A DNA stretch of 64,000 nt. Origin: Humulus lupulus. Taxonomy: Eukaryota > Streptophyta > Magnoliopsida > Rosales > Cannabaceae. Each line of letters starts with the position of its first letter. Positions within the stretch are counted from its first letter, which is position 1. Shown in pieces: positions 1 to 12,450 of this stretch. The position numbers were made by a program, and so were the translations under genes. The notes beneath the pieces were generated by a model that worked only from the letters and a program-made list of their open reading frames with translations, searched no databases and was not told the origin of the DNA. The stretch spans positions 73,009,665 through 73,073,664 of the forward strand of contig NC_084794.1 in assembly GCF_963169125.1 (NCBI RefSeq). The letters are read 5' to 3'.

Positions 1-1281
1 TGTAGGAGTTTCATCATTGGTAGGTGGAGGTGGCGAAATTTCATCCACTTGATCTTGATCTATATCCATAATCTATAGAGCACAAAAACATATATAATAT
101 AAATGATTAACAACAGAGTAGACCTAAAATCCACTAATCCAGTCCACTACAACAAATAGAGCAGAGGCATAGCAAAACAATTCAATTTCAATATCCACTA
201 AATATCGAATATACACCAAAGTTCAACTAATAACAATTTAATTTTACATATAAAATCAAGCAAAGCAATTCAAAATTCCAAATATCCAAATCCAATATCC
301 ATTAAACAAAATAATAGAAATTTAAATTTAATATCCAATTCTCACTACAATTTTATTCATCATAATCATCATATATAATCACACATTAACATTTATAATA
401 TTAATATATAATATGAATATATATAGTTATATACATTTAAAATATAAAATGAAATAAAAAAATACCTATGTTGCTGCCCTGTTGTGGCCCGTGTTGTGAG
501 TCCGTGACCCTGCCTCGTGCTGCTGACTTCCCCGACTCCCTTCCCTTTGCATTGTCGTCGTTGACGAGCCGCCGCTACACCACAAAACCGAGAAAAGGAG
601 AGAGCGAGAGAAAGAGGGAGAAGAAGAGAAGGGGCGGTGTGGTTGGTCTTGGTGGGTTCTTGTAGAAGAGCAGAAGGGAGCGGTGGTGGTGGTGGTGGGG
701 ACTGGGAGTCGGGAGGACCGTGGGTGGGGTAGTGGTGTCTGGTGGCGGTGGTGTGGGTGGGTGGTGGCACCGCGTGAAGGAACGAGAGAGAGAGAGAGAG
801 GAAAGAGATGGTCGGGTTGGGGTCTTTAGTTTTTAGGGTTTTCTTTTAAAAAACTAAAATTAAATTAAATTTAAATTAAAAAACTAGAAAGAAAAATAGG
901 GTCGGTCGGGTTCGGGCAAACCCGACAGAAGTTTGTTTGTGATCTCCGATGTGACTTTTCCGCCAAATTGCTCGCCAGGATTGCCTAGTGCCACACATCT
1001 TAAATATATCCACATGATAATGTTCCCACTCATAAAAACATATATAGTTACAAATATACCATTAGCAGGTCAAAATTATGAAAATGTCATTTTTAGCAGA
1101 AATAGGCCTATAAGCACATTTAATACACTTAAACATGCATAAGCAACCATATCATAATGTAACTCATATATTTCCCATATATAATCACAATTAAATTATA
1201 CTAACACATAAACATCCAATTATGTCCTCGTGGTACAATAATCAAGGTACTAAATCTTATTAGCAAATTTGGGATATTACA
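1..1281 (-). mobile_element. Edge of a long Ty3-gypsy-type LTR (partial, minus orientation)
   Basis: The right part (about 930-1281) resembles the right part of the better bounded solo LTR at 5322-7892. Both have a block reading roughly GTGACTTTTYCGC, then 'atatccacatRataatgt', then 'aatcaaggt', and both finish in TTACA. The last base of the LTR would be 1281 and the following CACTT (1282-1286) would be the target duplication, whose partner lies left of the window. The 460-900 stretch is GC-rich with GGT and GA runs ((GA)n at 784-802) and holds only spurious ORFs. The left boundary is not visible, so a solo LTR and a full element cannot be told apart. Confidence 0.5.
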
Positions 1282-4051
1282 CACTTCATTCTATAAATAG
1301 AGAGGGTTCTCCCACTGTAAAAGGGGAGGAATTTTATATTGTCTTATGAAGAAAACAACTATGTTTGTAACACTCTATTAGCCAGTAATAATAAGAAAAA
1401 TATTAGTGGATGTAGGTCACACATTCGGTTGCACCACTATAAAATGTGTGTTTACTTTCCCAACCACTTATCATATCTCTCAAACATATATAAAAAAAAT
1501 TATCTAACTAATAGTTTATCCTTCTTTCTTCTATGACAAATTTGTGTGTTAACATAACACATAGTTGATAATATGGAGAAGAGAAGGTGTAAAGGAAGGA
1601 GACGAAATGGGGAAGCTGGATTTTTGGTTTTTTGATGTTAATTGTTTTCTTTTTAGGGGATAGGGTGGAGGATTTGATGAATATTTTGTTCTGATTTGAT
1701 GAACACAAAAAGAACAACTAGTTTATATATATATATATGAATAAAATTTTTATTGATGTTTTAGTTTTTTTTGTTGATAAAAATGTTCTTTAACTTTATA
1801 ATCAATTTTTAAAAAAAATATTAATTGGACTAATTAAAATATAATACATGTTAGGACATTTTAAAAAAAAAAATTAATTTCAATTACTTAATTATTTATA
1901 ATTAATGATCATATTAAAAATTTTATTGACTAAATTTGAGTCCAAGATACTAATTTTTTTTTTCGAGTGTTATTCTTAATAGAGGGTCCAAACTACAATA
2001 TACAAATAGATATAAATTAGATAGAGAAAATTACACCAAATATGAGTTTTTTTTTTTTGTTAAAAAAACTTTGAAAAATATAGCAGTTTATTTCTTAAAT
2101 TTCTTTTGACATATTTTTTTTTTTTTACATTTTTATGGGAGTTTTTTTCCCATGTATTTGTAATATTTTATTTGTATACCATATTTTATTTTTATACAAT
2201 TTTAGTAGTTAGTTTTAATATGTTTTGAGATTATTTTTATAATTTTAATCTATTTGTAATATTTTTTATCATTCATATTTTATAAAATGTTTTTTTTTAC
2301 ATTATTTAGAAAGAAAAAAAATATGACCTTCTTCACCATGCCTTTTATTCTCATTTTTTCTTCTTCTTCTTTTCTTCCATTTATTATATTATTCAACATT
2401 TTCTCTGTAGTAGTTTGTTACCACTATCAAAACAATTTTTTTTTTTTTTGATGTGGTAGTAATCATATGTCACTATCAATTTTTTTTTAGTGATGTGTGG
2501 TAACATGTTACCACTATGAAAATTATTTTTATTTTTTAAGTGATGTGGTGGTAACTTGTTACAACTATAAAAATAATTTTGATTTTTTTAGCAATGTATC
2601 ACTATCAAAATATCAACTGAATTGTAACTGGCTATTAACTCAGATATGGAAAAAGTAAATAGATATGAAAAAAATAAACTAAATTGAAAGTGATAGTAAT
2701 TGGTTACAACTAGGTATGAAAAAAAATCGATCTGAAAAAAAAAATCAGTTTTGATGGTAACTGGTTACGTAGCCAGATCTAAAACAAAAAAATCAAATTC
2801 AAACAAAAAATCTAAGATGATCATAATCATTATTGGTTACAGCTAGGTTTGAAATTTAGATCTGAAAAAAAAAAAAATTTGTCATGGTACCTGGTTACCT
2901 AGTCAGGTGAGAAAAGAAAATCAAATCTAAACAAAAAATCTAAATTGACTGTGATCTTAACAGATTACAGCTAGGTCTAAAAAAAAATAGATATGAATAA
3001 AAAATAATGGGTTGTCTTGATACCTAGTTACTTAAACAAGTCTGAAAAAAAAATATGAACAAATAGTGATGGTAACCAGTTAAGGCTGGAAGAAAATAAA
3101 ATTAGATCTAAAGTGAAAAATCAGATTTAAAATACAAAGTCAGATGTGAAAAAGAAGAAGAATAACATTAAAAGAAGAAGAAGTTTCGGAGCTTTGCTGA
3201 GAGGATTTGCATAGAGATCGCGTCTGGGTGACTGGAGCTCTACTGTTGCCGAGAAATAAAAGTCAAAGAAATGGTCTGAGTACGTGAGGGAGAGAGGAGA
3301 GACTAAGAGTGAGAGAGAGTTTTTGTATTTTTGTTTGTGGTAATCTAATTTTTATATTTTATGGAATTTCCATATTTTAAACTTTTTTTTTTGTGCAAAA
3401 CTTACCATATTTGTGGCATTTATTTTTAGTCCATAAATATAGAAACTAAGTTAACTTTTTCCATATTTATGAAAACTTCTCAATTAGATAAAACATAATA
3501 AAAGCATCATCTTCACAAAAATAATTATAGGAGCATCTCCAATGGAGAGCTATAAAATTGGTGTATTGTCATTTATTAGCATATCCTAACAAAATAAGAT
3601 CATCTATAATGGAGTGACAAATTAGTAATGTAGTGCTAAAATATAGTACACTCTACAAAAAAGTTGTTCCAATGATGTGCAAACAACTGTGCAAAATTTG
3701 GCACATGCCAAAAGTTATGCCAGTGCTAAAATATAGTACACTCTACAAAAAAGTTGTTCCAATAATGTGCAAAAAACTGTACCAAATTTGGCACATGCCA
3801 AATGTTATGCCAAATTTGGCACATGGCACAAAATATAACATGATATATATTTGTAACACCATTAATTCATTACTTTTTTGTGATTTTTAATATTTTATTA
3901 TTACTTTTAGTATAACATTAAATTTATTTGAAGACTTTTTATTTAATTAAATTTTTAGATATTAATAAAATAAAAATATTTTTATATATATTTTCAATAA
4001 ATATTAGGCTTTTTTTGCCAATTAATTATTTATATGAGAATTTTAATTTGT
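1282..4051. other. AT-rich intergenic DNA with a palindrome cluster; no gene seen
   Basis: No coding signal beyond chance ORFs. From about 2010 to 3480 there is a block that may be one non-autonomous DNA element. It opens with 'gagaaaattacaccaaatat' and closes near 3480 with a sequence whose reverse complement (gagaagttttcataaatatg) is a loose match. Between them lie about ten copies of a GTAAC-NN-GTTAC palindrome and a gene-like GC-richer piece at 3165-3320. From 3530 a MITE-like sequence starts (gagcatctccaatggagag) and contains a 90-bp tandem duplication. None of these boundaries is secure. Confidence 0.35.
3631..3811. repeat. 90-bp direct tandem duplication in a MITE-like sequence
   Basis: Two adjacent copies (about 3631-3720 and 3722-3811) both start AGTGCTAAAATATAGTACAC, continue through a 'caaatttggcacatgcca' segment and end 'gttatgcc', with a handful of substitutions between them. 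A short open frame across them is a by-product of the repeat, not a gene. The flanking 'gagcatctccaatgga' start is typical of short non-autonomous DNA elements in plants (inference). Confidence 0.7.
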
Positions 4052-4056
4052 AAATG

Positions 4057-7000
4057 TGTAACGCCTAACTTCTCATAATCATAATATTGAGAAACAGCAT
4101 TGAATCATAAAACATAAATGTTGCTATTTTAATTAAAAATAATATAAAGCAGAAGGATCCCAGTTTTTTCAATACAAAAGTCTGTCTTATAACAAAATTA
4201 AATACATCAACATTCAATAAAAGAAATAAATATGCTTAAATAAAAATGTTTCATAAACGAAATCATAGGCCCTAGATCTTTCCAGCAGCTACATGGCCCT
4301 CATAAATACACCAAAAGCTATTCAGGTCTCACTCATCACCGGCCATTCTATCCTTAATTACCTTGATTTGTACAAACACACTATAAGGAGTGAGCCCGGT
4401 AAGGAAAATGCATACAAAACAATCATGTAATCATACATAGCATAACAATGCATATCGTCATAAGTTCATACAAGATTTCATAATAATACTATTCTATCAA
4501 AGAGAACTAATTCATATAAAGTCATAAAATACTCTAGGTCATAATCATACATTATTGGTCATATTCATATAGGTCATAATCATACTAGCTAATAACAAAT
4601 CAGGCAAGAGAAAGATAAGTGCTTATAAAAAAAAAGGGTTGGGATTCAAGCCCCGGACATCGCTTAGGTCCGTCATACAATTTTTGGCATTTGAGCCTAC
4701 CGGACATCACTGAGGTCTATCATACAATTATGAACATCACTTAGGTCCAGCCACACATATCATCTTGTACATGAAATGTTAGGGTCATACAATCACTTAA
4801 TATCATAATCTACATCTATCTAATTTTCCTTACCTTGAGTATGCAAAAAGAGAAGAAAATAGAGATTGCTTGCTAGTGGATCTCACCCAAACCTTTATAC
4901 ATAACATTAAAGATAAAAATTAAAGTCTATAACAATAGCTAAACTTTCAAAAATCTAAACCTTATAGAAGTCATACCTTCACCCAAGAACAAAAATATCA
5001 AGACTTCCAAAATCCTGAGCCTCCACAACAATGTCTATCCTCAAAAATTAGAGTTTGATCTTGGCAACTTAGGGTATTTTGGCTATATCAAAGATTGAAT
5101 GGCTTAGCGTGTTTCGACTATGTAGGAAATCATAGTGGCAATGGTGTTTGAGACTTTATAGAAAAATAGAAGAAGTAGAATTTTGATCACTACAAATGCT
5201 ATAGTGATTTCGACTATGAAGGACCAATTTTTGAGCAAAAGATGAAACTTTGGGAGAGACTAATTTTTAAAATTTAGAGCACTTGAAGCTTTGTTTTGTG
5301 TGAAAAATGAAAAGGTGAATGTGTAACGCCCTGGATAACCAAAGCCGTTACACTGTGTATTTTAAATAGTGCAGGACTTGCTAACCAAGTCATATAGTTG
5401 AAACTGTGACCCTATAATAATAAACAGGTTAAGTTTAAAAGATTTTGGTCATAAACAGATAATCTTCACTAAAATAATTATTTAGTACATGGGATCCCAA
5501 AAACATGGTTTAAAAGTCGTGTTTACAAAAATTCCAAAAGTTATAAACAACCATGGCCACTCTAATGGAAAAATATACAATTTTAGGATCCATCCCTGTA
5601 CAAACCCTCGACTGTGGCGGCTGACCAGCTAACAATGTACACCTCGCCCTCAGAGCTCTCCAACTCATGGACGAACCACCAAATCCTTGCCTTTACCTGC
5701 ACCACGAAGCACCCGTGAGCCGAGGCCCAGCAAGAAAATATAATATCATAGCATGATCAATATCAATAACCAAATATTCCACAAAGCATAACCAAGTATT
5801 CAGCAATTCATAACATTCACCTATCCAGTGATAACAATCAACAAGTTAACAATTTGTCATCCAGATAATCAACATATCATATTCATCAAATTAACAACAA
5901 TAATCACATTCATAATCAACAGTTATTGCAACCATTACACAATATTCAGGGTTGGCACCCTCTGTATAACCTACTGTCTTCGACTCACTTAGGCCGCTCC
6001 CAGTGTTATACCCACTGACTCCGGCCAACTTAACCGAGCTCAGTGATAAATAAGCTATCCTCAGCTACCAGTGGCTGAGCCGCGCCCTATGCGCAGATAT
6101 TGATTCCGACACTCTTAGGCCGTTTATCACATGTCCCCGTGGCATAATACCATCTTATGACATTATACAAATATAGGGAGCTCTTAGTCCCAACATATTC
6201 ACATAGTTTATCACAATCATATAACAATGCATACAAATATAGGGAACACTTAGTCTCAACCTATCCACATAAACGGTGCAGTTTTCTTACCTTTGATCCC
6301 AATAGCTTGACTAGTGAAATCAACCTTCAAGCACGATCCCTTCCGAGCTCTAGCGTACACCTGGTCACAGCCATAAATTAGAACCATCACTAAACTTCAA
6401 TTCCAAAACCTAACCTCGGGACTAATCCCAAGCCCTTGGGAAGCCCTAATTTCACCAAACGAGGTGGTGGAATCAAACCCCGAGCCCCCGGGCAAAAACC
6501 CTAAGAAATAACCCAAAATCCCACTTCTGGAAATAGGGTAGCACTACAGTGCCACAAAGAGGGCGCTATAGCACTACAAACAGAGCCAAAAAGCCCCCAA
6601 ACACTCAAGGCTAGCGCTGTAGCGCCCTAAGGCTAGCGCTACAGCGCTAGTTACAGCACCAACAGCACACTGATTTTCTCCTTCGAATTTCCTCGAGCCA
6701 AAACTCTCCAAAACCCCTCCAGAATTCAACCATACACCAAATTGAGCCTACCATCATCTAAATCTCACCCCATATAGCCCAACCATATAGAACTTAGCTA
6801 CATGCACCCCAAAACAAAGAAAAAGCCATGCTTGAGCTTGAAGCTCAAAAAATCAACAGAAACTCAGAAGCTCATAACTTCAAAGCTAGAAATGGTTACC
6901 TTCAATGGAGAAATTTGACCTTAGGTTATCACCATGCCCTCTAGCCTTAAGCTCCTCAATTCCCAAAGCTCAAATTCCTTTAATTTTCATTCAAAGTTCA

Positions 7001-8727
7001 AAATCAAAATCAATTTCCTCAAAGTTAGAAAGTTTAGACTAAACTCTGAAAATTTTACCTGAATTGAGTATAACCTACAGCTAAACCTCTAGCCACCTCA
7101 AGGATCATAAACTCTCAAGTCTTTTCTTAGGCCCTCCCTGAGATTCCAGCTCCAAAATTCCTCTCAAGAGATGGTGAAAAATGGCCAAACCGACATAGAG
7201 AAAGAGACCCCTATTTTTCCTTCTTTCTTTCCTCCTTCTTTTCTTTTCCTTCAGCTTCCACTTGTTTCTAAACATTCCACTAAGTCTGATAAGGCTGCAA
7301 ATGACTTATCTCTTTTAGACCAAATGACCATATTATATTGCCCTCCCATTAAAATCTAAACCTTAAAACATTCTAAGGGCATTTTGGTCTTTGCTCCTAA
7401 TTCCCACTAATTCCTCGAGTGTCTCTAATAATTATTGCTTAAACACCGACACCTAACTAATCACCAATTATTTTCCTCAATATAAAATAGTCTCCAATAT
7501 ATATCCTAAATTGCCAAAAATACCCCCAGGCTCACCCCGAGCCGGGTATAAATCCCCACTGTGACTTTTTCGCTAAACCATTCACTAGGATCGCCTCGAG
7601 CCACAAGCTGCAAATATATCCACATAATAATGTGGTGTCAATAATTTATTACAATTATTTACATTTATACCATCAACAGGCCAAAATTACAAACATACCC
7701 TTAAGAACAAAACAGGGCTCACATGCATATTCAATACTCATAAACATGCATCTAATCATATCTATATACTTGTTTAATCATGCATGCCACATAATCATGC
7801 ATTTAATCATTCATTCACATAAATACCAATTATGCCCTCCCGACACACTAATCAAGGTCCTTAAGCCCTAATAGAAATTTTGGGTCGTTACAAAATGACT
7901 TTATTTATAAGCTCCATACCCCAACCTTTTTTCCTCATTCTTCTCCACTCTCTTTCAACTAAACTTTTCAAATGTAAATCTCCCTCTCATTGGTGGTTTT
8001 AGCCAGCTCTTCCCTTATACCTATTTAAATGCTACAATCACTCACTTGATGCCAGACACACTCAAATGCAGCCATATGTAGTCAAAGTCCTCACTAGTTT
8101 CTCCAAAAAGTCTCCCACACATACACCTATACGCATTCAAATTCAAAATGTTCCAATAAGCTTCAACTTATCACCTACTTAGTTACTAGTTTCCCTTTAG
8201 CAAGCTTAGAGTGACACCTAGTTCTTTAAATTCAAAATGAGTCCAATCTTTGCCTATTTCCATGCACTACACGCCTATGACTCATCTTGGTCTCCAACGA
8301 AGTAAAACTTGACTCCTCACTTCAAGCTTTCCAAGCAACCTTTTTAAACCATTTTGGAAAAATCCAAATAGCTTAATCTATATAAAGTTTCGGCCAAGCC
8401 TAGTTAATTCAAACAATTGAGACTTATTTTAATGCCACATGTGCATAACTTCAATCACCAAAAACATGTGTACATATTTTTTAATGTCTTATTTCCTATA
8501 AAGAAAACTATATTCTAACTAAATCATATGCTAAAAATAATTAAACTTCCATACTCATCATAATAATTATAATTATTTACTAAGTCATAAAATCATTTCT
8601 TAAAATAAAAATATTCTAAAGCAATCTTTATAATTCCACCACTCAAGTTATAAACTATAAATTATAAAAACTAACATAAGGTCATAATTAAGGAGCTTAT
8701 AAAAAAATAATAACCTTGGTTATTATA
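4057..8727 (-). mobile_element. Solo LTR (about 2.1 kb) split by a nested solo LTR
   Basis: The element starts TGTAACGCCTAAC at 4057 and ends TTATTATA at 8727, flanked by an exact 5-bp duplication AAATG (4052-4056 and 8728-8732). With the nested insert at 5322-7892 and its duplicated bases removed, about 2095 bp remain, the size of a single LTR, and no internal coding domain is present. Read on the minus strand it finishes in GGCGTTACA, the same 3' terminus as the gypsy LTRs at 15783 and 30246. The 5' terminus has drifted from TGTA to TATA. It most likely arose by unequal recombination between the two LTRs of a full element. Confidence 0.75.
5322..7892 (-). mobile_element. Solo LTR (2571 bp) nested in the LTR at 4057-8727
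   Basis: It starts TGTAACGCCCTGG at 5322 and ends GGGTCGTTACA at 7892. The flanks are GAATG (5317-5321) and AAATG (7893-7897), a 5-bp duplication with one substitution. In minus orientation its 3' end reads 'ggttatccagggcgttaca', the same ending as the Tekay-like LTRs at 15783-18220 and 30246-32669 (gggtaaccagggcgttaca). It also holds the shared LTR block near 5690-5735 (on the plus strand 'cctgcaccacgaagcaccc' and 'gaggcccagcaagaaaa'). No internal region or coding domain is present. Short ORFs within it are spurious. Confidence 0.75.
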
Positions 8728-8732
8728 AAATG

Positions 8733-9667
8733 TTTCTATGGTTTTTTTTTAGTTTTCAAATATATGGCTTTTAAACTCCCATATAAATGTATAAATTAAC
8801 AAATAAGCGTTATATTTTTTTTATAATTAAGTTATATTATTTTACAATGGTAGTTTCATAGTTTTGATTTTATTGTTTTATTTTATTTTGTTGACACATT
8901 TATATTGACATTGGTTTCACATGTTTTTTAATATAATTTATTTTAATTTTAAAAAACTATTTCACATGTTTCTTGTGTTTATTTTATGTAATTTTTAAAA
9001 TTGTCATTTAATAATTTTGTGGTTATTATTTAAACCATATATTTTTATTTTATTTTATTGTTTTTACATAAATATATACAGTAACAAATAATAATACTAA
9101 TGTATATATAAATAAAATTTACCTCACATATATATTTATATAGTTATGTGTATATATTATATTTATTAAGAAAATCTCCGATATACCACTTCTATATAAA
9201 AAGTGTGTAGATAATAGAAATTGTTGGTTTTAACGATTTTTTATTTTTTCCGTTAAATTTAACGGAATATTTTTATATTTAACTGTAAATTGTAAACATG
9301 ATTTAAACTTAAATAAAATTAAATAATTAATTAATTAAACAAATTAAAATATGATACTTTTGAAATATTTTATAAGGATAATTATTTAAAAATAATAAAA
9401 CCATTAGTTTTATAACTTAAATAAAATTTATAAATTAAACTTAAACTTAAACTTCATGTATTAGAATAAATCATATTAAACATATAATATAATATAATCT
9501 ATTATCAACTAGCTACAAACTTAAATTTAAAATCCACGTATAATATTAATATTATAAAAATGGTTTTTTCATAAATACCCATTTTTTAAGATTTTTTTAC
9601 ATTTTTACGATCCTTTATTATTATTTACATTTTTACTAACTTAAGTTTTCAAAAGTATAATTTTAAT
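8733..9667. other. AT-rich intergenic DNA; nothing recognised
   Basis: Very AT-rich, with runs of A/T and TATA-like dinucleotide tracts. Near 9570-9612 it carries 'aaatacccattttttaagat' and 'catttttacgatcc', a type of sequence often found at the ends of non-autonomous plant DNA transposons. A rough inverted counterpart lies near 12,540-12,600. No coding region is visible. Confidence 0.4.
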
Positions 9668-10201
9668 GTTTCTGTGGATGCCAAAAATCCACCAAAAAGA
9701 AAAAATCTCTAAGTCCATGGTTGGAATACAAGTCTAAAGGTCACTTAGTCATGTTATTAGACTCGGGCCCATAAGTCTTGCAGAATTGGGAGATTGTCCC
9801 AAGGGAAGCATCACCTTATGAGCCAAGAAGTATGGTCTTGCTAGGCTAAGGGGCCAAGCTACGCATTGCAAAAGGGCAAGTGCATGAGGGCCTTGCGTAG
9901 CGAGGCCCTACTTGTCTTGAGCCATGCTCCTCTCATGTAGCCGCATGACTCGCGTCTCGCAAGTCTCCCCTCGCAATGTGCCTCGTCCTAAGGGTCTCGC
10001 GTAGCCTCGCCTAGCGAAGCCAAGGGCCTCGCGCCTTGCACATCCAAGGGTCTCGCGTAGCCTCGCGCCTTGCATATCTGAAGGTCTCGCACCACGTCGA
10101 AGCCTTGCACCAACCTACAGCCTCGCATAGCGAGGCCAAGTGCTTCACACCTCGCACACCCGGAGGACTCGCGCGCGCATAGCCTTGCGGCACAACCAAG
10201 G

Positions 10202-10483
10202 CCTCGCGCCAAGGGCTATGCGTCATGGCCACGCTCTAAGAGACCCGCTCGCCCACAGCCTCGCGACACCACCAGGGCCTCGCGCCAAGGGTTATGCGTC
10301 ATGGCCTCGCTCCAAGAGACCCGCGCGCCCACAGCCTTGCGACACCACCAGGGCCTCGCACCAAGGGATGTGCGTCGTGGCCTCGCTCCAAGAGACCCGC
10401 ACGCCCACAGCCTCGCGACACCACCAGGGCCTTGCACCAAGGGCCGTGGTCATGGCCTCGCTCCAAGGGGCCTCGCTCAGGTG
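10202..10483 (+). repeat. 76-bp GC-rich minisatellite, about 3.7 copies
   Basis: Copies begin at 10202, 10278, 10354 and 10430, exactly 76 bp apart, each with 'cctcgcRccaaggg', then 'gacccgc-cgcccacagcc', then 'gacaccaccaggg'. The fourth copy degenerates after about 50 bp. Looser 'cctcgcgccttgc' units extend upstream to about 9990. The array lies upstream of the TATA box of the host solo LTR, so it occupies the LTR's U3 region. Confidence 0.9.
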
Positions 10484-10623
10484 CCATCTCGCGCGGGCGC
10501 TCCTACAGCCTCGTACCATGTACTGGAGCCGACACCACTACCCCTGAAACCACTCTCCTGCTAATGTATTCATGTACCATCTGGTCCCCTGGACCACCAT
10601 GTATCAGGGGCCATTAGAGCCCA

Positions 10624-10632
10624 CTATAAAAG
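10624..10632 (+). promoter_or_regulatory. TATA box of the solo LTR
   Basis: CTATAAAAG in a GC-balanced context, about 200 bp before the LTR's 3' end. This is the position expected for an LTR promoter. Activity is not implied. Confidence 0.45.
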
Positions 10633-10833
10633 TAATCTCACTTCCACTTGGAGGGGGGTTGGAAAATTCATTGTATGCAGAGGCTATTGGGAAATATACA
10701 AAGGCTTGCTCCATTATTGATCTGTGTTTACTTTTCCTTAAAGTTTATTCTAAGTTCTGTTATAAACATCACTGACTTACCTTTGAGTTTTCCGATCTAA
10801 TTTCGTTGATGAGATTTCACCGTCAACAGTTTC

Positions 10834-12417
10834 AAAATTATAAAAATACGATTTACACTAAACATCAACCAACAAAACATAACGTTAAATAAACAACAAG
10901 AAAGCAACATGACAACAGCTTTACAACAACACAATACAACCCATTGCAGCTGCAAAAACAAAAACAAAAAAACAACACAAAAACAACATCAAAAAACTCA
11001 TTCTTACATTTTAAAAAAGCAACACACTGCAATACAATATCAAAAAAGTAACTTAAATGCAACACGACAACTATCTCACAATAATACAGTGTTGAAAAGA
11101 CAATTAGACATCAATTCATTGCATTAACTCAAAATAAACTAAAAATAACAAAAAAACAACCTCAAAACAATTTTTCCTTGCATTTTTAAATGTGTCAAAA
11201 ATAAACTAAAAATATATCTCAAAACAACTAAACATATATAAAAAATAAACTAAAAAAAAACAACTAAGCATTAACCAACTACATACTAACACATTAAAAA
11301 ACAACTAAAAATAATAATTTGACAACAACTAGAAGTCAACTCATAGCATACTAACATATTTTTCTTTAAAAAAAATCAAAATATATCTGAAAACAACTAA
11401 ACAATAATTAGACATCAACACAACAATGTAACAATTATATATAAACTTAAACAACTAAAAAAACAACATGAAAACATCTATACATAAATCTAAATAACAC
11501 AAAAACAACTAAACTGACATGGAATAAATTATGAAAAATTTACTCAATTTGAAATCAACTAGACATCAACCAAAATTATAGGAAAACTAAATATATATAT
11601 ATTTATATATATATATATAAATCAACTTACACAACAACAATAAAAAATTAAAAAAATTATATTTATCAAAAATACAGTAAAAGTACAAAATAAACTAAAA
11701 AATCACACATAAAAAAAAAAAAGAAACACAATCTCTTGAATATACAAAGAGGCGTAGTATTTATCTTTTTTTTGTTGTTGTTGTTATTATTAGAAATATT
11801 TATATTTCATGTAGATATTGTATGAATATTACAGAATTTTTGAAATTGTTGTCAATGAAATTTACATATAATTTTTAGCAATACATAATAAAACTTCAAA
11901 ATGCAATGTTGAAAAAGACAAAAAAAAATGTTATTATTTTTCTTATTTTTTTCAAACTCTCACCACACACTTTTTCCACGTCAATCCTCATTATCCCATT
12001 TTATCTTCCTTCCTACTATACATTTATATGTATATATATATATATATGAAAAAAAAAAATTGTTTGATTCTTCGTTTGCCCAGTGAGTCGGGGACAACAA
12101 CCCAAGAATCTTGAATATATATATATAATCATTCTTTTCGACTCCGATCAGTTCCTCTTGGTGGCGATTTCTTCTCGACATTAATCTTGGTCTTACTCTT
12201 CTACTTGTTGTGAAAAAAATTAGTTGCTTATGATTCCGGCCGCATCTGCTTGTGTTGGTGAATTTGATGAAGAAAAAATTGTCGTCATCACATCATGGAG
12301 GGTATGCCGTCGTCAACCATGGTTCAAGGTAATCATTAGGAAACAAATTCTTATATACATATATATATAAATATTTACATATATATATAAATATTTATAT
12401 ATATACTAGGTAATGTA

Positions 12418-12450
<33 letters not shown>

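Larger units (their letters stand above)
9673..10828 (+). mobile_element. Solo LTR with internal GC-rich minisatellite
   Basis: It starts TGTGGATGCC at 9673, ends CACCGTCAACA at 10828, and is flanked by an exact 5-bp duplication GTTTC (9668-9672 and 10829-10833). The length is 1156 bp and there is no internal domain. A TATA box (CTATAAAAG, about 10624-10632) lies about 200 bp from the 3' end, which fits an LTR promoter reading on the plus strand. The TCAACA terminus resembles those of the Tat-type LTRs at 18520 and 57858 read on their sense strand (inference). The GC-rich centre, unusual for this AT-rich region, generates many overlapping spurious ORFs on both strands. Confidence 0.8.

Noticed and set aside
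147..160. CACTACAACAAAT resembling a CACTA transposon terminus
   Set aside because: No inverted partner and no 3-bp duplication could be found; the motif is short enough to be chance.
3631..3890. 85-residue ORF over the tandem duplication
   Set aside because: Exists only because the 90-bp unit has no stop in one frame; lies in a MITE-like non-coding sequence.
9988..10617. Many overlapping ORFs on both strands in the GC-rich stretch
   Set aside because: They follow the 76-bp minisatellite in all frames, with repeating Pro/Arg/Ala words and no domain. They are artefacts of a stop-poor GC-rich repeat.
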